DNA of 18,748 nucleotides from Planctomycetaceae bacterium (GCA_002685655.1 NYXM01000040.1:1-18748), one strand, 5' to 3'. Counted from the first letter of the stretch, positions 1 to 8,636 are shown. Numbers and translations: made by a program. Notes: generated from the letters alone by a model not told the origin.

Positions 1-141
1 CTTCAAACTCATCCCAAGTGAGGCCCTTCTTGTGAAGAGCAATTCAAGCTACTGCCACCAGCAACCTTACGTCGATTAAGTGCCATTCACTTCCGACCCC
101 TTTTTCAGTCAGTCACAGGATGGCGGATCGTTCGATGATGA
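1..141. other. Left-edge spacer, no gene seen
   Basis: This short stretch lies downstream of the leftmost minus-strand gene and is cut by the window edge. No credible reading frame starts or ends here, and no clear stem followed by a T-run is visible on the minus strand. At 89-100 it carries ACTTCCGACCCC followed by five T. This resembles the core of the interspersed repeat at 7083-7101 and 15795-15906, so it may be a degenerate or partial copy. That assignment is weak. Confidence 0.4.
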
Positions 142-1197
142 TCACTCAGCGACCGGCCCCTGCTGTTCGGCAAACCATTGGCGAATCGTCTCCGGGATCA
201 TCTTCAGGTTCTCCATTGGGCAAGCCAATGGCAGCGCGCATTCGGGACCAACCATCGTAAGGCCGGCATCAAGTGCTTGCCACACTTCTTCTCGAACTGA
301 ATCGGCAGTCGCGCAAAAGAGCGTCTGTGGATTATTGATGTTTCCCACCAATCGGCATTTCCCCTGAATGGCCTCCAAACTGCGCCGAACGTCGTTCTTG
401 CTGTCGAAGTGGAAGGCGTCGAAGCCGGTCTCGCGAATGTAGGGCATCCGATCTTCCGTGGCGCCGCAAATGTGCAGAATGAGTGGACAAGGAATCCGCC
501 CACACAACTCGGTGTGGATGTCCTGAAGAAAATCGCGGTAGTATTCCGCTCGCACCAAGTCACCGGTGGCGTGATCGGGCAGTGTCAGCACATCGGCGCC
601 CGCATCAATCTGGGCCAGACCAAATTGGACTGTCAACTCCTTGAGCGCTTCCAGACTCTGCTTCACTTCATCAGGTTCGTCAATCGTCATCATCAGAAAC
701 CGTTGCGTGCCGAAGACGTGATAGCCGAGTGTCCACGGTCCCATCGTCTTGCCGATAATCGCCACTTCGTCGCCCCAGCGTCGCTTGAGCTCGGCGATAC
801 TCTCCAGGACACAAAGGATGTCGGGCCTGTTCAACACATCGTCCGGGATACGGATCTCGTCCGCGCAACGCACCAATGATCCCGTACACGTGGGCCAATT
901 TGTCTTGTCGGCCCACTCAACCTCGCAGCCCAGCGCGGCGGATTCCTGTACGACTGAAAACACGGGCATGATGGAGTCGAACCCGACGTGCGTGTATGCG
1001 GTCTCGGCGAGCCGCGTCATCAACTCTGCTTCGCGATGTGCCTGAGGGAACGGGGCGCCAACTTGATCCATAAGTGCTTCGGTGGCGATTGACGTCGGGC
1101 AGATTGCGGCTGGCCGGTCAATTGGGCGGCCGGCCAACGCTGCCAAGACCCGTTCCCGTGGTCGCATCGGATGCGACAGCCATTGCTGTCCCGTCAT
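142..1197 (-). CDS. UroD-superfamily protein, MtaA/CmuA-like cobamide methyltransferase type
   Basis: The protein is cytoplasmic (no signal peptide) and about 351 residues long, the usual size for uroporphyrinogen decarboxylase-fold methyltransferases such as MtaA and MtbA. Counting from the longer start at 1215, it has the family opening PRERVLAALAGRPIDRP (residues 19-35), then LILHICG with H248 and C250, and GPEC with C326. This H-x-C...C pattern matches the zinc site that activates the methyl-accepting thiol in MtaA, and is not a feature of true HemE. The likely role is methyl transfer to or from a corrinoid or thiol, with substrate unknown. I place the start at 1197 (residue 7 of the longer frame) because GGAGGG at 1208-1213 sits ten bases upstream, while the ATG at 1213-1215 has no ribosome site. 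It is last in a minus-strand run, 44 bases after the beta-helix gene. True HemE is a less likely reading. Confidence 0.82.
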   Translation of the reverse strand: MTGQQWLSHPMRPRERVLAALAGRPIDRPAAICPTSIATEALMDQVGAPFPQAHREAELMTRLAETAYTHVGFDSIMPVFSVVQESAALGCEVEWADKTNWPTCTGSLVRCADEIRIPDDVLNRPDILCVLESIAELKRRWGDEVAIIGKTMGPWTLGYHVFGTQRFLMMTIDEPDEVKQSLEALKELTVQFGLAQIDAGADVLTLPDHATGDLVRAEYYRDFLQDIHTELCGRIPCPLILHICGATEDRMPYIRETGFDAFHFDSKNDVRRSLEAIQGKCRLVGNINNPQTLFCATADSVREEVWQALDAGLTMVGPECALPLACPMENLKMIPETIRQWFAEQQGPVAE

Positions 1198-1207
1198 GTC
1201 TCTGCAA

Positions 1208-1213
1208 CCCTCC
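1208..1213 (-). promoter_or_regulatory. Ribosome binding site deciding start at 1197
   Basis: On the minus strand this reads GGAGGG, ten bases before the ATG at 1195-1197. The competing ATG at 1213-1215 overlaps this element and has no purine-rich site of its own, so initiation at 1197 is favoured. Confidence 0.5.
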
Positions 1214-1241
1214 ATACCAGTTTGGCACGTGGCGTGTCACG

Positions 1242-3104
1242 TCACCTCGACGGCAGCAGACGCCGATACTCCGGCTCGAGTCCAGCCTTTGTTGTGTGAG
1301 GCTGGGGCGGTTTCCAGGTCTCTGCGTCCGCTGTCTTGTTCGCCTCGAACGTGATGGAATCGGGGTCCGTCGCGTTGAAGCGAAACGGTGGGATTCCGGA
1401 CGGCGTAACCAGCACATTGTTGCGGACGAGATCGGTTGTGGCTTTGTGAAAGCGAATAGGACTACGTTCGATATTGTAGATCGTGTTCTGTTCGATCAAG
1501 AGTTGCGAGCTTCCTTCGTCGATGAACAGTCCATTGCTTTCCGCCCGCCCGGCGTTCAGTGGGACATCGTGAATCAAGTTGCCGCGTAGGACCGAGCCGG
1601 GTTGCCGTCCCAGGGTATAGATTCCCCCGCCGTCCGATAGAGTCTGCATGACATGGTGGATATGGTTATATTCGACCGCGTTTCTGTTGCATGGCGTTGG
1701 ATTTGTGTTCCACATCCAGCCAATGGAAACGCCGGTGTAGGGCAAGTCGTGGATCTCGTTGTGGGCGATAGTGGTTCCCTCGGTGATGCCTCCCCAAATT
1801 CCAACACAGCCGTAGTAGGTAGTGCCGCAGTGATGGATATGGTTGTTGGCAACGACGTTGTTCTTGGCGAGTTGTTTCGGTGAGGTACTTGGCTCGCCAA
1901 CCATCACCCCGTTTCCACCGGCATCGGAAATCTCGTTGCCCACCACGCGGTTGCGCTCGCAGTTTCCCTGCAAACTGAGCGCTGTCCCACCAACGTGAGA
2001 AACACGACAGTTCTCGAAACGACATCCAGCCGCCGCTTCCAAAACAACCGCGGCCGGCATCCGGTCTCGTCGGCGCGGACCACTGCCAGTCGGCCGATGC
2101 TCGTGAAAGCCGGCTTGGACTCCGGCGTAACCGGATGGTAGACGCGGCGCTGCACAATGCGAGAACGTCAAACCGTCAAAGCTGAGATTCTTGACGTGCA
2201 GACCAGCCTCGACGTCACCTCGCACGACCAACAACTGTTCGAGAACCGGAGCAACGATCGTTGTTTGGCCAATCTTCTCATCAGAATGCGGTACATACGA
2301 CAGCACACCTTGATTCCGATCCAGATACCATTCTCCTGGCGAGTCCAACAGCTCTGGTGCGTGCTCGACATAGTATCGTGGGTGTTGCTCAAAACCAGTA
2401 ATGCGGAAGAAGCTGTGTCCACTCGATCCGATCGGATCAAGGAAGCTCACCATATGCGTCTTCTCATCAACGTCCTTGATTCCCACTCGCGAAGTCGACC
2501 AGTCGTGTAGAAAGACAATCCGCGTGTCCTCGAGATTCGAATATCGTTGGAGATCGTTTTCGCGGAATTGGAAGCTGGTGTGGTCATCCGGCCCTGTGGC
2601 CACAACATGGAAAAATCCCTCGTCCGGCTCACGCGCGGCTGGCTGACGCTTGTCGTCCACAAAGAGTTGATGGAAGAACCATTTCCCCGACTTTACCTCA
2701 GACAACGTGGCTTTCCATATTCGCTCTCCTTCGCTCCAATTCTCGATCGCCCGCCCTCCACTGAACACAGGCCGTTCGCCCGGATGCGCCGCATAAGTGA
2801 TGCGACGAGCTTCCGTTCCTGAATCCTGAAGCTGGAAGACCGTTGGCTGCTGTAGGACATACGTGCCACCGCGAATCAGCACGACGATCTCTTTTTCGAG
2901 ATTGCGCTTCTTCAATTTGCGCACGGCATCGCGCGCACCAGCGAGCGACGCAAAGGGGCGCTCTTTCGTTCCCGGACCACCGTCATTGCCGTCCACGGCA
3001 ACGAAATAGTCCGCATCCGCGGCAGCACGAGCTGCGGCGACGTGCGGATGAATCATTAGCAGCAAACTCATACAAATGAGTGAAGCCAAGCGGAGTTGCC
3101 TCAT
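1242..3104 (-). CDS. Exported right-handed parallel beta-helix protein, possible glycoside hydrolase (GH141-like)
   Basis: This is a 620-residue secreted protein. Residues 1-24 form a signal peptide ending near HVAAARA. A segment with YFVAVDGNDGGPGT (residues 33-46) and then ERPFASLAGARDAV follows, the usual entry to exported pectin-lyase-like helices. Residues of about 120-300 form a beta-rich insert with FFHQLFVDDKRQPAARE (143-159). Residues of about 300-590 contain repeated Asn/His-rich coils such as NNHIHH, HNEIHD, YNHIHH and GNLIHD, along with LSDGGGIYTLG. This layout resembles GH141-type proteins (alpha-L-fucosidase/xylanase family) and related uncharacterised polysaccharidases. The family call is by pattern memory only. 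The start has GGGAG (3113-3117) eight bases upstream. It lies between a Gfo/Idh gene and a UroD-type gene on the same strand, so it is probably co-transcribed. A polysaccharide lyase is the main alternative. Confidence 0.78.
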   Translation of the reverse strand: MRQLRLASLICMSLLLMIHPHVAAARAAADADYFVAVDGNDGGPGTKERPFASLAGARDAVRKLKKRNLEKEIVVLIRGGTYVLQQPTVFQLQDSGTEARRITYAAHPGERPVFSGGRAIENWSEGERIWKATLSEVKSGKWFFHQLFVDDKRQPAAREPDEGFFHVVATGPDDHTSFQFRENDLQRYSNLEDTRIVFLHDWSTSRVGIKDVDEKTHMVSFLDPIGSSGHSFFRITGFEQHPRYYVEHAPELLDSPGEWYLDRNQGVLSYVPHSDEKIGQTTIVAPVLEQLLVVRGDVEAGLHVKNLSFDGLTFSHCAAPRLPSGYAGVQAGFHEHRPTGSGPRRRDRMPAAVVLEAAAGCRFENCRVSHVGGTALSLQGNCERNRVVGNEISDAGGNGVMVGEPSTSPKQLAKNNVVANNHIHHCGTTYYGCVGIWGGITEGTTIAHNEIHDLPYTGVSIGWMWNTNPTPCNRNAVEYNHIHHVMQTLSDGGGIYTLGRQPGSVLRGNLIHDVPLNAGRAESNGLFIDEGSSQLLIEQNTIYNIERSPIRFHKATTDLVRNNVLVTPSGIPPFRFNATDPDSITFEANKTADAETWKPPQPHTTKAGLEPEYRRLLPSR

Positions 3105-3183
3105 TTCAGTTTCTCCCGTGATTACAGAATTACGAGACCCGCTTTCAACGTGCCGGGCAAGATAGGGTCAGCTTTTCTTCACC

Positions 3184-4542
3184 TTATACTTGTTCTGGCA
3201 CGATGTATGGTTTGCGATAGCCGGGCTCATTGAGCAGTTCGTTCGCCTCGTCGTCACTCACGACCATTTCAGATTTCGGATCAAATTGCAAATGCCGGCC
3301 AACCTGGTAGGCAGTACGCGCCAACAAGCAAAGCGCCATCGACTTGTGACCTTCCTCGATGTCGGCATGTAAAACCTTGTGGTCGCGAGCGCGGATTGCG
3401 GCGACCCAGTTCTGGAAATGTGGCAAATCCGCCATTGTGTGCTCTTCATCTGCCTTGCTCGGTCCAGGCTCGCTCTTGGGACCAAAGAACGTGTGGTAGC
3501 TGCTGTAGTCGGGAAAGATCATGTAACCTTTGGACCCGAAGAAGATCGTCCCTACTGGATAGTTCGGCTGGACAAACGGGTACTGGTCCCGAAAGCCGGC
3601 TTCGCTGTTGGTGTACCAAGAACGATGTTCATAGGTGACGATCGGTTTTGCATTTTCAAACTGATAGGTGATCGCCACATGTGTGGGTGATGTGCGGTCA
3701 TCTTCATGAACGAAATTGCCACCCGTCGCTGTCACTTGGGTTGGATGGCTGTTCAGTCCGAGCCCCCAGCGAAGGATATCCAGTTCATGAACTGCCTGGT
3801 TGGCAAAGCAGCCACTGGAAAGCTCCAGGTTCCAGTACCAGCGCCGGTGCCAGAACTGGCTGTAGTCGCGACTGGGCTTCGGTCCCAGCCACTGATCCCA
3901 ATTCAGACCTTTCGGCACGGGGCTCGGATTGACACGGCCCAGATTGCCACGCAGCTTGTAGTCGAGCCCCCGAGCCATGTAGACATCGCCGATGACTCCT
4001 TCCTTCAATTTGGCAATCCCCTCCATGATGTTCGGGCTCGAGCGGTTCTGCGTCCCATGCTGGACCATGCGATTATATTTGCGCGCCGCGGCAACCATTT
4101 GGCGGCCTTCGAACAGATTATGCGTGCCGGGCTTCTCGACATACACGTCTTTTCCCGCTTGGCAGGCCCAGATCGTTGACAGTGCGTGCCAACGATCGCC
4201 CAACGCGTTGCTGACCGCATCGATCGACTTGTCGTCGAACATCTTGCGCATGTCGCTGTAGAGCGCGAGCTTCTTACCTTTCAACTCGGGATAACGCTCG
4301 ACTGCCGAGTCGAGTTTGCTTTGATCGCAGTCACAGATAGCGACAATCTCGACGTTGTCTTCGGCCATTTGCGCCAAGGCAGTTATGTGCGACCGCATAC
4401 GCCCCCCCATGCCGAGCAACCCCACACGAATAGGTTCGTTCGCACTCCTCTGAGTCTCGGCAATCGCAGCGGTGGCAGCCAACGCGAAGCCTGTCCCGGC
4501 AGCTGCGCTCTTAAGAAACTCCCGTCGATCTTTGTCTGACAT
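3184..4542 (-). CDS. Tat-exported Gfo/Idh/MocA family oxidoreductase
   Basis: The protein is 452 residues long. It opens with a twin-arginine leader, DRREFLK (residues 5-11) followed by an Ala-rich stretch, so it is probably exported folded with its nicotinamide cofactor. The Rossmann motif GLLGMGGRMR is at 41-50, and the family EKP motif carrying the catalytic lysine is at 136-138 in VYVEKPGTHNLFEGRQM. The position just before the usual HWHA motif reads ALGDRWHA (113-120). The C-terminal beta-sheet domain follows. Related proteins oxidise or reduce sugars, inositols and sugar acids. GH109 alpha-N-acetylgalactosaminidases have the same fold and similar leaders, so a glycosidase role is possible. 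AAGGAG (4550-4555) seven bases upstream supports the start. The gene is 79 bases from the downstream beta-helix gene and 65 bases from the upstream heparinase-like gene. Confidence 0.88.
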   Translation of the reverse strand: MSDKDRREFLKSAAAGTGFALAATAAIAETQRSANEPIRVGLLGMGGRMRSHITALAQMAEDNVEIVAICDCDQSKLDSAVERYPELKGKKLALYSDMRKMFDDKSIDAVSNALGDRWHALSTIWACQAGKDVYVEKPGTHNLFEGRQMVAAARKYNRMVQHGTQNRSSPNIMEGIAKLKEGVIGDVYMARGLDYKLRGNLGRVNPSPVPKGLNWDQWLGPKPSRDYSQFWHRRWYWNLELSSGCFANQAVHELDILRWGLGLNSHPTQVTATGGNFVHEDDRTSPTHVAITYQFENAKPIVTYEHRSWYTNSEAGFRDQYPFVQPNYPVGTIFFGSKGYMIFPDYSSYHTFFGPKSEPGPSKADEEHTMADLPHFQNWVAAIRARDHKVLHADIEEGHKSMALCLLARTAYQVGRHLQFDPKSEMVVSDDEANELLNEPGYRKPYIVPEQV

Positions 4543-4553
4543 TGAACAGCTCC

Positions 4554-4580
4554 TTGTGTACGGTTTTGTTGTGTACGGTT
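4554..4580. repeat. 12-bp perfect direct repeat upstream of the Gfo/Idh gene
   Basis: TTGTGTACGGTT occurs at 4554-4565 and again at 4569-4580, a spacing of 15 bases from start to start. On the coding (minus) strand the proximal copy runs directly into the AAGGAG ribosome site of the gene starting at 4542. It could be a tandem binding site for a regulator or RNA-level control, or simply a small slippage duplication. Confidence 0.6.
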
Positions 4581-4607
4581 CTAGTGTTAATCCACGACAA
4601 ACAGTCG

Positions 4608-7001
4608 CTATTCGTCAAGCTGCAAGGTAGCAACGACAGAGCCATCCGTACTACGCCGCTGAACCAGAATTCCGCCGTCGGACGAGATTCCCACGGCTGA
4701 GAGTGATGCCGAATCATCGTTGGGTAACAACGCCACGACCTGACCGTCCGTCAGATCTGCCGTCAGAACATATCCGCCGTCGATCCTTGTTAACTTCTCC
4801 TCGCGCGGCGGTTCATGACCGTCGCGATAGGGTCGATAGAGTGCCACGAATTCCACCGTCTTTGCTTTGGATGGCGTGGAAGCCGTCAAATGCCATTCGC
4901 GAAGCGTGATTCGAGGTCGCGGGTTCGGGTCGTACTGGTCTGTCTGCGAGAATGCAAGGCCTTCTGGTGCCAGGATCGAAACTGCGCAGCCAACATCTTT
5001 GACTTTGAGATTGATATCGTGTTGGTTCGTGACCGCAAATTGCTGTGTGGCGTGCAGCCAATATTCGAACGTCGAGCCCCGCCGGGCTACCAGACGATCG
5101 TAAACGACAACGAGTTCTGGCTTGACGAACAGAATCGTGCGTGTGAAGCGGTCGAGCAGCGGATTACCGGAGTCCGAGCGGTAAGCGGCACCTGCCTCGC
5201 CCGCCACAATGTCGATCGATGGAGAGGTCTTGAACGAGATGATGTCGCCTCGGGACGACGCCGAGTGCGCCAGCTGCCCACGTCCGTCGACGGTGATGTT
5301 GTTGACCGACCTGGTACTCCACATCCAGCGCTTGTGGTGCTCGGTTCCGTAGCTGTCGCGATAACCACTGCGAACCAACAGCCGCTGACCGTAGGCCCAG
5401 AGCAAAAATGAATTGTTCGCCTCGTAGCCGTGCGACTGGGTTCCGAAGGGGCTAGACTTGAAGACGACTTGAACGTCTTTCTCCGCGTCGTCGACCGTCG
5501 TGTTCAAGACCGCCTGGCCGATGCCCCGAAAGAGCCGTGATGCAGGCAAGTTGTGGGGGGATTCTGCCGCAACTGGTGGCAACGCACCGCGAACGAAACC
5601 GATGTAGCCGGAGACGGGACGCGGACCTCCCATCTGTTCGACATACCATCGCCAATGCCCATTGCCGGCTTGGGTAGCGAGTTGCGTAACCAGCGACACG
5701 GCGTGTGACGCATTCCTGTTTGCGTTCAAATCACCGAAGCCGGCACCCACTTTTCCCGGCGGCAACAAGTACATGGGGTAGTATCCAATCCGCGAGAAGT
5801 ACGGCTTGTCGTAGGCGTTGACATCCATCGCCGAGCGCATGACATCGGCCCACCACGTGAAGCGGCCAACGTAGCTGTTCCAATATCCGAATCCTTCGTG
5901 CCATCCTCCGTCGTCGTCTGACCAGACCGGGTAGACATTGTGGAACACATTCATCGCGAACCACACCCAATCGTCGGCTCCCTCGACTTCGTCCAGCATC
6001 GCGATTCCCACTTCGCCCAGGAAATGCCATGCTCGATTACTGTGGCTAGAGAATGGCTGCCAAAGGTGTCTTGGGTAAAGGTGCCGGTACATCTCGTCGC
6101 CACGAATTTTCATTACGCGGCGGCAGACCTCCCGCTCCGGTTCGCTCAGCAGGTCATGGACAAACGTGTACGTCCGGACGAAGTAGTATGCGTAAGGCAT
6201 CCCCGCTTCGTCGTTGTAGCGATACCCCGTTGCCCCTTTGGGATCCCACTTTGCGCAATCCATCAGAATTCGTTTGGCGAGTTGTCCAAATTCCTCTTTT
6301 CCGCCGAGTTGTCGCGTAAACGCTAGAATCGCGGCACTGTCCAACGCCTTAGTCGTGTACGTGCGGTTGCCCCACCAGATCTTCCGCCACGCGTCGCTGT
6401 TGCGAACTATACTCGGCCCATACTTGGGAGGCTCATCAGTGGGCGGTGGTTTGGCCACCAACCGGTCACATTGTTTCACTAATTCTTCGAACTGCGTCCG
6501 CATCGAACCTTGGGCCAACGAACGCAGTCGAGGCAACTCCTCCGGGCGGACATATAATCGTGGATGAGATCTGGGGATGCGAGCGAGGAGTTCCTTGCGC
6601 GGTGGCAGCGGCATCTCAACGGCGTTCTCACTGATCGTGAATGTCCGCGAACGACTCCAGTTGGTCTTCGCGCTTTTCTCGGTCACACCACGATAACGCC
6701 AAGTGTACTTGCCGGGCGCGAAGACTCTCGGCGGACAATGGACGTTCATCTCGATGTCATCGGCGCGGTACTCGATCGATGTGAGGCCTGTTTCACGGCC
6801 GCACTCGACTTCCCACGCAGTGACCTGACGATCGGGGCGCCAGCTGAAACTGGGCGGATTCACGGCCGACACTGCGCCCGCTGCGGGGCGATACCCCCAC
6901 TCTTTGCCGGTGGCGGGACTCTCGTCCAACTTCTCGGCCGACGCTGCGATAACACAGCAGGCCAGCTGCAACAGAACTAAGTATGACATCCGCGAAGACA
7001 T
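4608..7001 (-). CDS. Exported DUF4962/heparinase II-III-like polysaccharide lyase
   Basis: The protein is 797 residues long with a signal peptide ending near CCVIAASA (15-22). Residues of about 35-125 form a fibronectin-like region (NPPSFSWRPDRQVTAWEVE) typical of DUF4962 proteins. An alpha-toroid occupies about 135-450, starting at SHPRLYVRPEELPRLR and containing SNRAWHFLGEVGIAML (321-336; N322, H326) and GWHEGFGYW (366-374; Y373). The heparinase II/III beta-sandwich covers about 490-740, with SHGYEANNSFLLWAYG (523-538; H524 and Y526) and VNNITVDGRGQ (566-576). His, Tyr and Asn at such positions serve catalysis in related lyases acting on uronic-acid polymers (PL15, PL17 and PL39 alginate lyases, heparinase II). 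Substrate cannot be assigned from sequence alone. The start lacks a clear ribosome site, and an ATG at residue 5 is an alternative. It sits between two Gfo/Idh genes. Confidence 0.85.
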   Translation of the reverse strand: MSSRMSYLVLLQLACCVIAASAEKLDESPATGKEWGYRPAAGAVSAVNPPSFSWRPDRQVTAWEVECGRETGLTSIEYRADDIEMNVHCPPRVFAPGKYTWRYRGVTEKSAKTNWSRSRTFTISENAVEMPLPPRKELLARIPRSHPRLYVRPEELPRLRSLAQGSMRTQFEELVKQCDRLVAKPPPTDEPPKYGPSIVRNSDAWRKIWWGNRTYTTKALDSAAILAFTRQLGGKEEFGQLAKRILMDCAKWDPKGATGYRYNDEAGMPYAYYFVRTYTFVHDLLSEPEREVCRRVMKIRGDEMYRHLYPRHLWQPFSSHSNRAWHFLGEVGIAMLDEVEGADDWVWFAMNVFHNVYPVWSDDDGGWHEGFGYWNSYVGRFTWWADVMRSAMDVNAYDKPYFSRIGYYPMYLLPPGKVGAGFGDLNANRNASHAVSLVTQLATQAGNGHWRWYVEQMGGPRPVSGYIGFVRGALPPVAAESPHNLPASRLFRGIGQAVLNTTVDDAEKDVQVVFKSSPFGTQSHGYEANNSFLLWAYGQRLLVRSGYRDSYGTEHHKRWMWSTRSVNNITVDGRGQLAHSASSRGDIISFKTSPSIDIVAGEAGAAYRSDSGNPLLDRFTRTILFVKPELVVVYDRLVARRGSTFEYWLHATQQFAVTNQHDINLKVKDVGCAVSILAPEGLAFSQTDQYDPNPRPRITLREWHLTASTPSKAKTVEFVALYRPYRDGHEPPREEKLTRIDGGYVLTADLTDGQVVALLPNDDSASLSAVGISSDGGILVQRRSTDGSVVATLQLDE

Positions 7002-7133
7002 GGTGAACTCATTCTGTTGCTGGGTGAGATGGAGTCAAAAGCCTGTCTCGGCCAAACTCGATTCTATCTGCGATAGCTCGCCGAAAAAGACTCCTGACCC
7101 TTTTTGCGCTCTTTGCGCTTTGGCATGAAAGCA
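7002..7133. other. Intergenic spacer with interspersed repeat copy
   Basis: This 132-base spacer separates the first Gfo/Idh gene from the heparinase-like gene on the minus strand. GGAGTC (7031-7036) and GACTCC (7089-7094) form distant inverted arms. TCGGCCAAACTCG (7048-7060) resembles the B arm of the repeat cluster near 15798-15830. The direct doublet TTTGCGCT occurs at 7103-7110 and 7112-7119. No gene is seen. It may hold an internal promoter or a transcript-processing site. Confidence 0.5.
7083..7101 (+). repeat. Interspersed repeat, copy A
   Basis: This copy matches the 19-base consensus GAAnAAGACTCCnGACnCC with one mismatch at the last base. The same element occurs three times between 15795 and 15906. 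It lies in non-coding DNA, as the others do. Confidence 0.55.
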
Positions 7134-8516
7134 CTAACCCAAGACCGGCAGTTCATACCCTTCTCGCCGTGGTCGCGACAGCATCTGGTTTGCTTCGTCA
7201 CAATTGGTAAAGCGTTCGGCGTCCGGGTTCCAATTCAGCTTCTTGCCGAGCTGGCCGACGTCACGCGCGATGTTGACGAGATAGCAGAGCGTCGATGCTC
7301 GCTGACCGTACTCGATGTCCGCATTGCAGCGTTTACGAGTCCTGATGCACTCGATCCAGTTTTCGATATGGTATTGCGTCTCGAGTTTCTGATTCGGGCC
7401 TGGATTATCAGACGACTGGACCAGTTCCTTCGGATTGCTGGCGATCTTGTTCCGATTGATTTCGATCTTTCCGTTGTCGCCGATGAAGATGGCTCCAAGC
7501 CCCGGCCCCCAGTCGCCGTCAAGGTCAAGTCGCAGCTCAGTCCCACTGGCGAACTTCATGCGGACTTTTGCCCTCGGCCCGACGACCGGCTGTGCCAAAC
7601 CACGGTAGTCGACGCCGGTATCCGGATTGCCCTTTGGGTTGTCGTACTTGCCCGTCGGCATCGACTTCACCGGTTCTGTGAGCCAGATTTGGACGGGACC
7701 GGTTTCGTCGGTGCCTAATGCACGTTGGATCTGGTCGTACGAATGAGCACCCCATCCTGTCACGCCGTAGCAGCGACCGCCTCCGTCGTACGACCACCAA
7801 CGCGCCCAATTACGATGGACCTGTGGGTGATACGGCCGCAACTCCGCTTGATTCGTCCAGAGATCCCACCAGCCTTCACTCCCTCCTTTGGGAAGCGGTT
7901 GGGCCGGGAGGTCCGTCCAAATATCGGGACCAACAAAGTTCGGCGCGAGCACCGTGTGGACAGTCCCAATCGCGCCGTTCTTGACAAGGTCACTCGCCCA
8001 GTTATTGATCGGCATGGAGCGCTGTTGTGTTCCGACTTGAGTGACGCGACCGTACTTGCGGGCCGCCTCGACCATATAGCGCCCCTCGTCGATCGTCAGG
8101 CACATCGGCTTTTCAATGTAAACGTCCATGCCCGCTTGCATCGCGAGAGTCGTCACCCAGGCCCGCGCGTGAGTCGTCGTTTCGACCATCACGCCGTCGA
8201 GTTTCTCTTTGTCAATCATCTCGCGGAAGTCTTCGTAGGCCGCCCACTTCTGGTCCTTGCCGACGGCATCGATGAATTGGCCGCAGCGCGGACCGAAACA
8301 ATCGCAGACGGCCGCAACTCGCATCTGAGGAATCTGTAGACATGTCTTGGCAATGCCTCGCGCACGGCCACCGAGCCCAATGATCCCCACGTTCACCTTG
8401 TCGTTGGCACCGGTCTGGTCACCACTTCCCAATACTCGTGAGGAGACAAAATAGGGTGCCGCAATCCCGGCTGTGGCCGCCACGGCCGACGTACGGAGGA
8501 AATCACGTCTTTTCAT
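7134..8516 (-). CDS. Tat-exported Gfo/Idh/MocA family oxidoreductase
   Basis: The protein is 460 residues long and is the first gene of the minus-strand set. It begins MKRRDFLRTSAVAATAG, a clear twin-arginine leader with a likely cleavage near residue 30. The Rossmann motif GIIGLGGRARG is at 44-54, and EKP is at 135-137 within DVYIEKPMCLTIDEGR. Where relatives usually read HWHA, this protein reads TTTHARAW (113-120). The middle region is rich in Trp and Tyr (about 190-250), and a C-terminal IENWIECIRTRKRCNADIEYGQRAS segment is typical of the family. A periplasmic sugar dehydrogenase, or a GH109-like NAD-dependent glycosidase, is expected. It shares the fold with the protein at 3184-4542 but differs enough in motifs to suggest another substrate. 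AAGGAG (8523-8528) six bases before ATG fixes the start. The promoter must lie in the divergent region upstream. Confidence 0.88.
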   Translation of the reverse strand: MKRRDFLRTSAVAATAGIAAPYFVSSRVLGSGDQTGANDKVNVGIIGLGGRARGIAKTCLQIPQMRVAAVCDCFGPRCGQFIDAVGKDQKWAAYEDFREMIDKEKLDGVMVETTTHARAWVTTLAMQAGMDVYIEKPMCLTIDEGRYMVEAARKYGRVTQVGTQQRSMPINNWASDLVKNGAIGTVHTVLAPNFVGPDIWTDLPAQPLPKGGSEGWWDLWTNQAELRPYHPQVHRNWARWWSYDGGGRCYGVTGWGAHSYDQIQRALGTDETGPVQIWLTEPVKSMPTGKYDNPKGNPDTGVDYRGLAQPVVGPRAKVRMKFASGTELRLDLDGDWGPGLGAIFIGDNGKIEINRNKIASNPKELVQSSDNPGPNQKLETQYHIENWIECIRTRKRCNADIEYGQRASTLCYLVNIARDVGQLGKKLNWNPDAERFTNCDEANQMLSRPRREGYELPVLG

Positions 8517-8612
8517 GGTATGCTCCTTGGATATGATCCTGAGACGGTGCGGGGCTAGAAAGCTTGTATCAGGTTTATCTGTACAAATGAGTCAAGTTTT
8601 AAGCGACGGGCA

Positions 8613-8631
8613 CCGACCGCAGGTTGGTCGG
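8613..8631. repeat. Six-bp inverted repeat (stem-loop)
   Basis: CCGACC (8613-8618) pairs with GGTCGG (8626-8631) around a seven-base loop. It is the first of four neighbouring dyads in the divergent spacer. A short stem like this could arise by chance. It is listed because of the clustering. Confidence 0.45.
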
Positions 8632-8636
8632 GGAGC

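Noticed and set aside
142..1197. True uroporphyrinogen decarboxylase (HemE)
   Set aside because: The MtaA-type H-x-C...C zinc pattern points to the methyltransferase branch, and no other haem-synthesis gene is present.
4815..5411. 198-codon plus-strand open frame
   Set aside because: It is antisense to the heparinase-like gene and has no start signal or recognisable motif.
7104..8339. Two plus-strand frames of about 204 codons (7104-7718 and 7725-8339)
   Set aside because: Both are antisense to the Gfo/Idh gene at 7134-8516, with no domain of their own.
8568..8595. Sigma-70 promoter on the minus strand for the 8516 gene
   Set aside because: TTGACT is present, but no hexamer resembling TATAAT lies 16-18 bases downstream.
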